A DNA stretch of 64,000 nt from contig DAHXPC010000001.1 of NCBI GenBank assembly GCA_027364575.1, forward strand, positions 62,001 to 126,000. The letters run 5' to 3'. The DNA is from a bacterium (GTDB lineage: Bacteria > Pseudomonadota > Gammaproteobacteria > UBA6186 > Azoamicaceae). Positions within the stretch are counted from its first letter, which is position 1. Each line of letters starts with the position of its first letter. A program made the translations under genes and the position numbers. Below, piece by piece: positions 18,193 to 27,547 of the stretch. Under the pieces are notes generated by a model, which was not told the DNA's origin, did not search any database, and was given only the letters and a program-made list of their open reading frames with translations.

Positions 18193-19332
18193 ATGAGTGA
18201 TGAAGCCGATAACAAAAAACTCTCCCAGGCAAAAAACATCATCGCTGAAATAGTCAGCACAGAAGAAAGCTTTCTGAAAAGTATGGAAGCCGCCAGAAAT
18301 GCCTGGCAAGGAAATTACCTACACGAGCCTAAACTTAAAATAGACAGCCAGAAAAAAGAACAGATCCTGAGCACATTAAATGATGCTTGTTCAACCATTC
18401 AAAGCTTTCTACATGCAATCAAAAATGCCCATCAATCATTCTTAAAGGATCCACGCATTGAAAACGCTGGAAAATTTATTCACGAATACGAACATATCTA
18501 TAAAGACCATACCCATCGTTATTCTGCGGCACTGTCTAAAGCTTCGCTTTTAAACAATCCCATGTTAACCACCCTGGTTTCTAATTTTGAAAAAAAATTA
18601 CAAGATAAAGACCCACAACACTCAGCACACATTCAGGCTACACTCGGCGGAAAGCAAAGTATTCTTGATTTATTGATCCAACCCGTGCAACGCCTGCCCA
18701 GACATGAGCTCTTGGCAAAAGAGCTGTCGAAAGCCGTGCCAGATGCAAACAATCAATTGAGTGAGATGGCCAAAACAAGCGCCAACTTGGTTAACAAATC
18801 GGTGGGGAAAAATAAAGTTGTCTACAGCGCAGCGGCCGACAACTTGGTTAACGACTTTAAATCCCTTATCGCTGAAATAAAATACAATCCAAAACTTAAG
18901 GATAAATTAAATATCAGCAGTGCTGATTTGACAAAACTTGAACTTGAAATCAATGCTTTGCAATACAAAGGCAACGATCCGCAAGCACTTAGATTGAAAG
19001 CGAAATGCTTAGAAGACACCTTTAACGCTTACGAAGGAATTTCTCGTGATATTGAGAACATCTCTACAAAAAAAGAGTCCAATATTTTCAAAATCTTCTT
19101 AATCAAAATCGGCATTTTAAAAGCGCAAGCACCTGAAAATAAAGAAAAATATAAAAATTTATTTACTCATTATAAGAGTGTCAAAGAAAACCTAGAGGAA
19201 TTAAGAAGCTCTGCCCATATTGAAGATGCACCTATGCTGAAAGCATATAATCGTTTTGCTACCACACAGAATAAAAACCCTGCGCCTGTCGCTCCAGAAA
19301 TTGAAAAGGAGAAATACAAACCGGGCAAATAA
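18193..19332 (+). CDS. RhoGEF (Dbl-homology-like) domain protein, candidate host-directed effector
   Basis: A 379-residue, mostly helical, soluble protein with no signal peptide or membrane segment. Residues about 13-200 match the layout of a eukaryotic Dbl-homology domain: IIAEIVSTEESFLKSM at 16-31 corresponds to conserved region 1 (with the invariant Glu in the TE pair), and LLIQPVQRLPRHELL at 160-174 is a near-textbook conserved region 3 helix. This domain normally exchanges nucleotide on Rho/Rac/Cdc42, which bacteria lack. The tail (about 350-379) is rich in Pro, Glu and Lys, as is common in type IV secreted effectors. No PH domain is evident. It sits between the rimK cassette and lnt, interrupting corC-lnt order. 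Effector status is inferred. Confidence 0.75.
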   Translation: MSDEADNKKLSQAKNIIAEIVSTEESFLKSMEAARNAWQGNYLHEPKLKIDSQKKEQILSTLNDACSTIQSFLHAIKNAHQSFLKDPRIENAGKFIHEYEHIYKDHTHRYSAALSKASLLNNPMLTTLVSNFEKKLQDKDPQHSAHIQATLGGKQSILDLLIQPVQRLPRHELLAKELSKAVPDANNQLSEMAKTSANLVNKSVGKNKVVYSAAADNLVNDFKSLIAEIKYNPKLKDKLNISSADLTKLELEINALQYKGNDPQALRLKAKCLEDTFNAYEGISRDIENISTKKESNIFKIFLIKIGILKAQAPENKEKYKNLFTHYKSVKENLEELRSSAHIEDAPMLKAYNRFATTQNKNPAPVAPEIEKEKYKPGK

Positions 19333-19427
19333 TGATTTAGCTTTGCCTTGCGGATTAAGGATAAACCCAGCATATTCTATCGGTTGTTTTTACGTGATAT
19401 TCAGCGTAGGATACCGTTTTACAAAGC

Positions 19428-20945
19428 ATGGAAATTAAATCTTTGTTGCATAAATCCTATGCCCCTTACCTGATTGCCCTACTGGCAGGCACCTTGCTAC
19501 CCGGTGCTTTTGCGCCTCATCACCTTTGGCCGCTTGCGATCCTATCGCCAGGGCTATTGTTAATGCTCTGGCAGGATAAATGCCTTTCCCCCACAAAAGC
19601 TTTTCGCCTAGGACTTGCCTATGGCTTAGGTATGTTTGGAACTGGGATATCTTGGGTATTGGTTAGCATCCATCAATATGGGAATACCGAGCTACCCATC
19701 GCGCTCCTCATTACTTTCCTATTTGTTATGTTTCTTGCCTTATTTATTGCAACTCAAGGCTATATTTTAAAAAGATTTTTCAAAGGGAATGCCATTGCCT
19801 TTGCTTTGCTGGGGTTTCCAAGTTGTTGGCTAATATTTGAATGGATACGTAGCTGGTTATTCACGGGTTTTCCATGGTTATACTTAGGCTATAGCCAACT
19901 ACAGACGCCCTTAGCAGGCTATGCGCCTATAGCCTCTGTTTTTGGTGTTTCTTATGCAGTACTCTTGATCAGCGGCGCTTTTTTCTTATTTTTCAAAGGG
20001 AAAAGCGCCCTAAAGTTAAGAGTCAGCGCCGTTATCATCGTGGTGTGGGGGCTGGGACACTATTTATCCCTACAAAATTATACAAAGCTTGATCCCCATC
20101 TTTACACAGTAAGCTTAATTCAGGGAAATATAAAACCCTATGATAAATTTTCGCAATCCGAGCCCATTCTGGCAACGGAAAAAACCTATGGCGTTCTTAC
20201 GCGCGATCAATGGGGCGCTGACTTAATCCTATGGCCAGAAAGTGCAATCCCATTACCGCTTCCTTATGCCGATTTTTATATCCAGCATTTAAAAGATTTG
20301 GCCAAAAAACACAATTCCACGCTGATTACCGGCGTACAATATACTAATCCAAAGAATGAATACCATAATTCACTGATCGTAATCGGAAAAGATGAAGGCA
20401 TTTATCATAAACATCATTTGGTCCCTTTTGGGGATTTTTTACCGTTTGAAAATTGGTTAAGAGGGTTGGTCAATTTCTTTGATCTCCCAATGTCTAGTTT
20501 TATTGGGGGGTCTAAAAACCAAGCGTTATTGACAGCAGGTAAGCTTAGCTTAAATCCCCTGATTTGCTATGAAATTGCCTTTCCCGAACAAATCAGAAAT
20601 ACTTTACGCAATGCAAGTGCGATTATTACGTTAAGTGAAGATGGCTGGTTTGGTAATTCCTGGGGGCCCCATCAGCATTTAGAAATTGCACAAATGCGCG
20701 CTTTAGAGACAGGACGATATGTGTTAAGATCTACCACCAGTGGCATTACCGCTATTATTAACCCTAAAGGGAAAGTCAACGCTCTAGCACCTCAATTTCA
20801 AGCAACGGTTTTAAAAGGCACATTTCAAAGTGCTTCGGGTGAAACACCCTGGGTAAAGTGGGGCCCATGGCCTTTACTGTTTGGTTTATTGCTTGCATTT
20901 GTACTCCCCGGGCGCACCCGATGCATTCTCGGGAAGTCTACCTAA
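19428..20945 (+). CDS. lnt: Apolipoprotein N-acyltransferase
   Basis: A 505-residue inner-membrane enzyme that completes lipoprotein triacylation. About six to seven N-terminal membrane segments are followed by a periplasmic nitrilase-like domain (about 220-470). The catalytic Glu is in ILWPESAIPLP, the Lys is expected near residue 330, and the nucleophilic Cys is in NPLICYEIAFPE. A final membrane helix lies at the C-terminus. It starts 95 bases after the RhoGEF-like gene. Confidence 0.95.
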   Translation: MEIKSLLHKSYAPYLIALLAGTLLPGAFAPHHLWPLAILSPGLLLMLWQDKCLSPTKAFRLGLAYGLGMFGTGISWVLVSIHQYGNTELPIALLITFLFVMFLALFIATQGYILKRFFKGNAIAFALLGFPSCWLIFEWIRSWLFTGFPWLYLGYSQLQTPLAGYAPIASVFGVSYAVLLISGAFFLFFKGKSALKLRVSAVIIVVWGLGHYLSLQNYTKLDPHLYTVSLIQGNIKPYDKFSQSEPILATEKTYGVLTRDQWGADLILWPESAIPLPLPYADFYIQHLKDLAKKHNSTLITGVQYTNPKNEYHNSLIVIGKDEGIYHKHHLVPFGDFLPFENWLRGLVNFFDLPMSSFIGGSKNQALLTAGKLSLNPLICYEIAFPEQIRNTLRNASAIITLSEDGWFGNSWGPHQHLEIAQMRALETGRYVLRSTTSGITAIINPKGKVNALAPQFQATVLKGTFQSASGETPWVKWGPWPLLFGLLLAFVLPGRTRCILGKST

Positions 20946-20989
20946 TCATCCATTTTTGTATATAATCAATAGAAAGGCAATAAACTCAT

Positions 20990-22459
20990 ATGGAAAAGCA
21001 CCCTCCAACCCTCGGAAAATGGCGCACAATATTCTGGCCTGTTCACACCTATGAATTAAAAAAATTTCTACCCATGTTTCTTATGTTTTTTTTCATAGGC
21101 CTTGTGTATAACATTTTAAGAAATTTAAAAGATACTTTTGTTTTAACTGCCCCAGGAGGGAGTGCTGAAGCCATTTTATTTATAAAACTCTGCGGCGTGC
21201 TGCCTGCGGTTGTGTTATTTATGTTGTTGTATATGAAACTAACCAATCTATACTCAAAGAAAAAAGTATTTTTTATTACACTCTCCATTTTTCTAGTGTT
21301 TTTTTTAATTTTTCTGTTGCTTCTATATCCTTATCAAGATCTTTTACATCCCCACACTTTTGCCAATACGCTACAAACGGTTTTGCCCACAGCTTTTGCA
21401 GGGTTAATCTCAGCCATTCGAAACTGGACATATTCGGTGTTTTATATTATTGCAGAATTATGGGCAAGTTTTATGATTGCCTTACTTTTTTGGGGATTTG
21501 CCAATGATATTACGCCAATAAAGGAAGCAAAAAGATTTTACCCCCTCTTAGGTCTGGGGGCCAACCTGTCTTTGTACGTGGCAGGCGACATTGTTCTTTG
21601 GATTAATCGTTTGTCTCCCAACGCGACAACGGATCTTAAACCCTCACATGTAGCCATTCAGTATTTGCTCATACTCGCGATCCTGTGCGGGTTTATTATT
21701 ATGGGCATATATTATTGGATGCAGGTTAACGTGTTAACCGATCCTACATTTTATAATCCAACCGAACAAGTGAAGCTAAAAAATGAAAAGCCTCGACTTT
21801 CTTTGATGCAGAGTTTTAAATTTTTATCGACATCCCGGGAAGTTTTTTACATAGCCATTATGGTCATGTCTTACAGCATTGTTATCAATCTCATTGAAAT
21901 ATCCTGGAAAGATCAAGCCGCTCAACAATTTCCTACCCATTTTGAATACTCAAATTTTGTCGCCATTTACCATAAAATATTGGCGGCCGCGACGATTGCG
22001 ATGGCTTTTGTTTCTACCAATCTCTTAAGAAAAATGGGCTGGTCCATAACCGCCTATATAACGCCTTTAATGATACTGATAACCGCCATTCCATTTTTTT
22101 CGCTGATTATTTTTAAAGATGTGTTTGCCCCTTATTTTTCAAATGTAGAAACGACCCCTTTAATGATAGCGCTTATTATCGGAACCTTTCAGAATATTGC
22201 AAGCCGAGCCACTAAAAATTCTTTATTTGATCCGGTGAAGGAAATTGCCTTTATTCCACTCGATCAAGAATCCAAAGTAAAAGGAAAAGCGGTGGTCGAT
22301 ACCTTTGGCGCCCGACTCGGAAAAGCGTTAGGCTCAGGAACCCAAATTGGCTTATTAACGCTGGGATCATTAAGTATGATTGCCCCTTATCTGGCACTCT
22401 TTAGCTTTGGTATCATTTTGGTTTGGCTTTGGGCCATCCGGCAGTTGAGTCATAAATAA
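20990..22459 (+). CDS. ATP/ADP translocase family (NTT) nucleotide carrier, copy 1
   Basis: A 489-residue protein with about 11-12 membrane segments. It is an NTT/Tlc-type carrier: the N-terminal VYNILRNLKDTFVL corresponds to the family's conserved Lys-containing motif, and ELWASFMIALLFWGFANDIT followed by EAKRFYPLLG is the second hallmark. NTT proteins exchange host ATP for bacterial ADP or import other nucleotides, and are found in obligate intracellular bacteria and plastids. Substrate cannot be told from sequence. A second, divergent copy lies at 62365-63756. Confidence 0.93.
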   Translation: MEKHPPTLGKWRTIFWPVHTYELKKFLPMFLMFFFIGLVYNILRNLKDTFVLTAPGGSAEAILFIKLCGVLPAVVLFMLLYMKLTNLYSKKKVFFITLSIFLVFFLIFLLLLYPYQDLLHPHTFANTLQTVLPTAFAGLISAIRNWTYSVFYIIAELWASFMIALLFWGFANDITPIKEAKRFYPLLGLGANLSLYVAGDIVLWINRLSPNATTDLKPSHVAIQYLLILAILCGFIIMGIYYWMQVNVLTDPTFYNPTEQVKLKNEKPRLSLMQSFKFLSTSREVFYIAIMVMSYSIVINLIEISWKDQAAQQFPTHFEYSNFVAIYHKILAAATIAMAFVSTNLLRKMGWSITAYITPLMILITAIPFFSLIIFKDVFAPYFSNVETTPLMIALIIGTFQNIASRATKNSLFDPVKEIAFIPLDQESKVKGKAVVDTFGARLGKALGSGTQIGLLTLGSLSMIAPYLALFSFGIILVWLWAIRQLSHK

Positions 22460-22584
22460 GTAACCACAAACTAATTTGATATCTTTATAACTTAAAGTTT
22501 CCATGCCAATAAGTCATTGTTGCCAAGGATTAGCTTTGTTATGCTAAGCCCCATACATTTTTCATTATACTTGGTAAATACACG

Positions 22585-25038
22585 ATGGAATCCCAATACA
22601 ATCCCCAACAAATTGAACTGGATGCCCAACACTATTGGGAAAAAAATCAAACTTTTAAAGCAAAAGAAGATCCTTTAAAAGAAAAATATTATTGTTTAAG
22701 TATGTTTCCTTACCCAAGTGGAAGCTTACACGTAGGCCACGTACGCAATTACACCATTGGCGATGTCATCAGCCGTTTTCAACGCATGCTCGGAAAGAAT
22801 GTTTTACAGCCCATTGGTTGGGACGCTTTCGGTTTGCCCGCTGAAAATGCCGCCATTAAAAATAAGGTTCCTCCCGCGCAATGGACCGATCAAAATATCC
22901 AACACATGGGCCGACAATTACGCCGCTTAGGTTTTGGCTATGATTGGGATCGGGAAATGAGCACCTGCAAACCCGAATATTACCATTGGGAACAGTGGTT
23001 TTTTATCAAGCTGTATGAAAAAGGTCTAGTGTATAAAAAGAACGCGCTGGTTAACTGGGATCCGGTTGATAATACCGTTTTAGCCAATGAACAAGTGATT
23101 GACGGCAGAGGCTGGCGTTCGAATGCAAAAGTTGAACGCCGCGAAATCCCACAATGGTTTTTAAAAATTACTGCCTATGCCGATCAACTGCTCAATGATT
23201 TAGATACACTGACAGGCTGGCCTGCACAAGTAAAAACCATGCAAAGAAATTGGATAGGGCGTTCAGAAGGCGCTTTAGTTCACTTTCAGGTTGCGGATAT
23301 GGCGGATACCCTTCAAGTATTTACGACTAGACCGGACACCCTTTTTGGCGTTACCTATCTTGCAATTGCGCCCGAACACCCACTGGCAACGCTGGTTGCT
23401 GCTAAAAATCCCAGCCTAAAAGGCTTTTTAGCAGAATGCCAAACCGGGAAAGTGGCAGAAGCGGATCTAGCCACCATTGAAAAGCGGGGTATTGATTCAG
23501 GCCTTAGAGCAATCCATCCTATTAGCAATGAACTTATCCCAATTTGGATCACCAATTATGTCCTAATGGATTATGGCTCTGGGGCTATCATGGCCGTTCC
23601 TGCACATGATCAGCGAGACTTTGAGTTTGCCAAAAAATATCAGCTGCCTATCCGCCAAGTGGTTGCACGTTCTCTGACCGATCTAAGCTTTGATATTGAT
23701 AAACAACCGTTTATTGAAAAAGGAGTTTTGATTAATTCCAATCATTTTGATGGTTTAGCATATGCAGAAGCACGCGATGCCATTTTGCAACAATTATTAA
23801 AAGACAATAAAGGCGAAAAACAAGTTCAATGGCGTCTACGCGATTGGGGCGTTTCCCGACAACGCTATTGGGGAACGCCTATCCCCATTATTTATTGTGA
23901 TGCCTGCGGAACGGTGCCGGTTCCGGAAAAAGATTTACCCATTATTTTACCTGAAAGTATCGAGTTTGATGGTGTGGGCTCTCCCCTGAAAAAGATGCCT
24001 GAATACTATAATACTACCTGCCCAAACTGTCAGGGTGCTGCAGTTCGTGAAACCGACACGTTTGACACTTTTATGGAATCCTCTTGGTATTACGCACGGT
24101 TTGCATGCCCTGATCAATCGATGAAAATGTTTGATGAGCGTGTAGATTATTGGGCACCGGTTGATCAATATATCGGTGGGATAGAACATGCTATTTTACA
24201 TTTGTTGTATGCACGTTTTTTTCATAAGGCCATGCGCGATCTAAAATTGGTGCAGACCGATGAACCCTTTCTTCGTCTTTTATCACAAGGTATGGTACTG
24301 AAAGATGGCGCAAAAATGTCAAAATCTATTGGCAACACCGTTGATCCTGAAGATTTAATTGCACAATATGGCGCAGACACGGTTCGTTTATTTGTGATGT
24401 TTGCGGCCTCCCCGGAACAATCCTTAGAGTGGTCGGATAGTGGTGTAGACGGTGCTTATCGATTCTTAAAACGATTATGGCATATGGTTTTCCAACAAGT
24501 GCAACAAAAGCCCACCCAGCAAGAATTACTTGCCCCAACTCCGGCGCAAAAAGACTTTCGACGCCTTTGCCATGAAACCATCCAAAAAGTGACCGATGAT
24601 ATTGGACGTCGACAAACGTTTAATACGGCCATTGCCTCTATGATGGAATTATTAAATGCGATTTATATTTTTGCAGCCTCCCCTCATCATAATGCTGCTT
24701 TAACGCAAGAGGCTTTACAGGCGCTGCTTTTAATGCTTTCCCCCATTACCCCCCATATTACGCATGCACTTATGTATGCACTTGGGCATTCAGAAGCCAT
24801 TGTTAATCTACCTTGGCCTACAGTAGATGTGGGAGCATTAGCAAAAGATACTTTAAAATTTGTTGTCCAAATAAACGGAAAAATGCGCGCAGAAATCACT
24901 GCACCTGCGCATGCTGACAACAAAGACTTAGAGCATCTTGCCCTGAACGATGAAAATGTACAACGGCACATTGGTGAAAAAGAAATCCAACGTGTCATTA
25001 TTATTGCAAAAAAACTGATTAATATAGTGATAAAATAA
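22585..25038 (+). CDS. leuS: Leucyl-tRNA synthetase
   Basis: An 817-residue class I synthetase. HIGH-type motif [12 protein letters not shown] is at about residue 50; the CP1 editing domain includes [10 protein letters not shown] and [11 protein letters not shown]; a zinc-type [10 protein letters not shown] element is at about 437; and the KMSKS motif KMSKSIGN is at about 578. The C-terminal anticodon domain is complete but short. It heads the leuS-lptE-holA run and is preceded by a 125-base intergenic region that must hold the promoter. Confidence 0.97.
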   Translation: MESQYNPQQIELDAQHYWEKNQTFKAKEDPLKEKYYCLSMFPYPSGSLHVGHVRNYTIGDVISRFQRMLGKNVLQPIGWDAFGLPAENAAIKNKVPPAQWTDQNIQHMGRQLRRLGFGYDWDREMSTCKPEYYHWEQWFFIKLYEKGLVYKKNALVNWDPVDNTVLANEQVIDGRGWRSNAKVERREIPQWFLKITAYADQLLNDLDTLTGWPAQVKTMQRNWIGRSEGALVHFQVADMADTLQVFTTRPDTLFGVTYLAIAPEHPLATLVAAKNPSLKGFLAECQTGKVAEADLATIEKRGIDSGLRAIHPISNELIPIWITNYVLMDYGSGAIMAVPAHDQRDFEFAKKYQLPIRQVVARSLTDLSFDIDKQPFIEKGVLINSNHFDGLAYAEARDAILQQLLKDNKGEKQVQWRLRDWGVSRQRYWGTPIPIIYCDACGTVPVPEKDLPIILPESIEFDGVGSPLKKMPEYYNTTCPNCQGAAVRETDTFDTFMESSWYYARFACPDQSMKMFDERVDYWAPVDQYIGGIEHAILHLLYARFFHKAMRDLKLVQTDEPFLRLLSQGMVLKDGAKMSKSIGNTVDPEDLIAQYGADTVRLFVMFAASPEQSLEWSDSGVDGAYRFLKRLWHMVFQQVQQKPTQQELLAPTPAQKDFRRLCHETIQKVTDDIGRRQTFNTAIASMMELLNAIYIFAASPHHNAALTQEALQALLLMLSPITPHITHALMYALGHSEAIVNLPWPTVDVGALAKDTLKFVVQINGKMRAEITAPAHADNKDLEHLALNDENVQRHIGEKEIQRVIIIAKKLINIVIK

Positions 25039-25039
25039 A

Positions 25040-25564
25040 ATGGTTAAACGGATATTGCGGGCATCTTTGCTTACGCCTACCCTAAGTATTTTATTAATGT
25101 TAGGCATAGGCTGCGGCTTCCACCTGCGAGGGGCATTTACCATTCCAGAATCTTTAAAAATATTACACCTATTGCCCAATCAACCTTTTGAGCCTTTTCA
25201 GCATGCCTTAGGTCAGATTTTAACAAGCAATGGTGTTAACATCGTGCGTTTACAGGATTCGGTAAAACCCATGTATGCCACACTCACCCTGTCAAACCAA
25301 GCTTTTAGTGAGAGAACCATTGCGTATGGATCCGATGGTCAAGCTAACCGTTCAGTTCTACAATATAAAGTCATGTATCAATTAGTCGATTGTCATGGGA
25401 ATACTGTGGTTTCTAATGGTAAAGTACAAGTAGAACGAGAACTCACACTCAACCCCAATGCAGTTTTAGGCACAGACAACCAACGTAAACGGTTAATGTC
25501 AGATTTATACTTAGATGCCGCCTCTCAATTAGCCCGTCAATTTTCGCACGCGCATCCGGAATAA
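25040..25564 (+). CDS. lptE: LPS-assembly lipoprotein LptE
   Basis: A 174-residue protein, the plug of the LptD outer-membrane LPS translocon. The N-terminal signal ends in LMLGIGCGFHLRG; Cys near residue 25 would be lipidated, although the lipobox has Gly instead of Leu three residues before the Cys. GFHLRG is the usual first stretch of mature LptE. It begins one base after the leuS stop, the conserved leuS-lptE-holA order. Confidence 0.88.
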   Translation: MVKRILRASLLTPTLSILLMLGIGCGFHLRGAFTIPESLKILHLLPNQPFEPFQHALGQILTSNGVNIVRLQDSVKPMYATLTLSNQAFSERTIAYGSDGQANRSVLQYKVMYQLVDCHGNTVVSNGKVQVERELTLNPNAVLGTDNQRKRLMSDLYLDAASQLARQFSHAHPE

Positions 25565-25606
25565 TTCATATTTACTTAGGTGGTTAACCTCTGATAGAAT
25601 TCAGAT

Positions 25607-26623
25607 ATGCGGATCCAGGCTAAAGATTTACCCATTCACCTAAAAAAAGGGCTAACCAACTTCTATTTTGTTTTTGGTGATGAGCCGCTACAGCATAAAG
25701 AAAGCGTAGACGCTGTTCGAGCAGAAGCAAAATTACAGGGATTTTCTGAACGAGAAATTTTCGATATTACGGCTGGTTTTGAATGGGGAACCTTACTCGA
25801 AAGTCTAAACACCTCCAACCTTTTTTTTGAAAAGCGTTTGATTGAATGTCATTTTGCAGAAAGCATCCATGGAAAAGCTTTAACGGAGGCATTCCATAAA
25901 ATAGCCGAATTCGTTATTGCAAACGATGTTCTCTTCCTGTTAATCGCTAAAAAAATTGAAACAAAATTTCAGCAATCTAAGGCATTCATTGCAATAGAGC
26001 AAAAAGCCTGTACCATTTTAGCCCGCGCTTTAACTCAAGATGAAATGAAATTATGGTTAGACAAAAGGCTATTGGCCAATCAATTTCAAATTGATCCCGA
26101 AAGCGTACAATTATTGCTGGAAAGGACTGAAGGGAATTTATTAGCAGCCGCGCAAGCCATTGAAAAACTGCAATTGTGTGCATCCCATTTAGCACTTCGT
26201 CCAGAGGATATTGTAGACGCCATTGGCATGGATGCGCGTTTTAGCATATTTGATCTTATCGATGCGGCACTTTCAGCCTCGGTTAAACGCACCACACAAA
26301 TATTGAATGCGCTGCGACAAGAAGGCGTTGATCCCATCTTAATTATATGGGCCATTGCAAAGGAAGTGCGAACCATTAGCTTATTAATGCATAAAGCGAA
26401 AGAGGGGAACATATCCTCTGCGCAACTCAGTGAGCTTGGGATCTGGAAACGCAGAGAGTTCATTGTTCGCAGGTTTATCCAACGTTTTTCCCTGACCACT
26501 CTTCAGCCGCTTTTTCTAAAAATGAAAGAGGCTGATGATATTTTAAAAGGTCGTCAGCCAGGTGATGTCTGGGGCCTATTATTTTCAATTTGCCAAACAC
26601 TAACAGGGGCCTACTATGACTAA
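25607..26623 (+). CDS. holA: DNA polymerase III subunit delta
   Basis: A 338-residue clamp-loader subunit. The N-terminal region reads [18 protein letters not shown], the typical HolA opening that corresponds to a degenerate nucleotide-binding loop. Middle and C-terminal helical domains follow ([19 protein letters not shown], then [11 protein letters not shown]). Position between lptE and rsfS supports the call. It overlaps rsfS by eight bases. Confidence 0.93.
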   Translation: MRIQAKDLPIHLKKGLTNFYFVFGDEPLQHKESVDAVRAEAKLQGFSEREIFDITAGFEWGTLLESLNTSNLFFEKRLIECHFAESIHGKALTEAFHKIAEFVIANDVLFLLIAKKIETKFQQSKAFIAIEQKACTILARALTQDEMKLWLDKRLLANQFQIDPESVQLLLERTEGNLLAAAQAIEKLQLCASHLALRPEDIVDAIGMDARFSIFDLIDAALSASVKRTTQILNALRQEGVDPILIIWAIAKEVRTISLLMHKAKEGNISSAQLSELGIWKRREFIVRRFIQRFSLTTLQPLFLKMKEADDILKGRQPGDVWGLLFSICQTLTGAYYD

Positions 26624-26975
26624 AGCAAAAAAAACATCTACGCTATCCTTAAAGCCTATTATTTTGGAAGCATTAGACAATCTTAAAGCTTTGCAAACAA
26701 CCATTATGGATGTGCGTCCATTTACCTCCATTACCGATTGTATGATTGTGACGACTGGAAATTCTAATCGCCACGTGAAAGCAATCGCTCAAAAAGTCGT
26801 GCAAGCGGCTAAGGAAAATGTATGCTTACCACTGGGTGTTGAAGGGGAAACCGATGGCGAATGGGTTTTGGTAGACTTAGGCGATATTATTGTACACATT
26901 ATGCTGGCAACGACTCGGGAATTTTATAATCTTGAAAAACTATGGTCGAAAGTCTCTAGTCCAACGGCCCCGTAA
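26616..26975 (+). CDS. rsfS: Ribosomal silencing factor RsfS
   Basis: A 119-residue Iojap/RsfS protein that binds uL14 and blocks 50S-30S joining. Typical motifs are [20 protein letters not shown] (about 39-58) and [15 protein letters not shown] (about 86-100). It overlaps holA and precedes rlmH, as in many gammaproteobacteria. Confidence 0.95.
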   Translation: MTKAKKTSTLSLKPIILEALDNLKALQTTIMDVRPFTSITDCMIVTTGNSNRHVKAIAQKVVQAAKENVCLPLGVEGETDGEWVLVDLGDIIVHIMLATTREFYNLEKLWSKVSSPTAP

Positions 26976-26987
26976 CCGTATCATCCT

Positions 26988-27458
26988 ATGCGCTTAAATA
27001 TTATTGCCGTTGGAAATAAAATGCCTACGTGGGTAACGACCGCATTTAAAGAATTTGAAAAACGTTTTTTTTCTGAATTTCCTCTAACGCTCATCGAAAT
27101 TCCCGCCAATAAACGCGTTCGTTCTAGCACTGTTCTGCGTTTAAAAGAAGAAGAAGGGCAAAAAATCTTGGCCTCGCTTGCCCCTAGAACCATGACCATT
27201 GCATTGGATGAACGTGGAACGTTGATGGACACCCAGGCGCTGGCCAAACAAATAGAGCGCTTCCAAAGCAAAGTCGCAGCCCTTAATTTTGTCATTGGTG
27301 GCCCCGATGGTTTGTCAGAACAATGCCTTTCTAAGGCCGATATGCGTTGGTCTTTATCGCCTTTAACACTCCCGCATCCTTTGGTTCGCATTATTTTAAT
27401 CGAACAATTATATCGGGCGATTAGTATCTTAAAGAATCACCCCTACCATAGAGCTTAA
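26988..27458 (+). CDS. rlmH: 23S rRNA pseudouridine-1915 N3-methyltransferase
   Basis: A 156-residue SPOUT methyltransferase. The C-terminal trefoil-knot signature is visible: NFVIGGPDGLSEQCLSKAD, then WSLSPLTLPHPLVRIILIEQLYRA. Full length for the family, 12 bases after rsfS. Confidence 0.96.
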   Translation: MRLNIIAVGNKMPTWVTTAFKEFEKRFFSEFPLTLIEIPANKRVRSSTVLRLKEEEGQKILASLAPRTMTIALDERGTLMDTQALAKQIERFQSKVAALNFVIGGPDGLSEQCLSKADMRWSLSPLTLPHPLVRIILIEQLYRAISILKNHPYHRA

Positions 27459-27547
27459 AGCTTGGATATTCCGTTCTTAGATTGAGAATTTACCCTAAGT
27501 TTGGCATGATGGGGATTCCATTATTACTTTACGCATGGTAATCAAAT

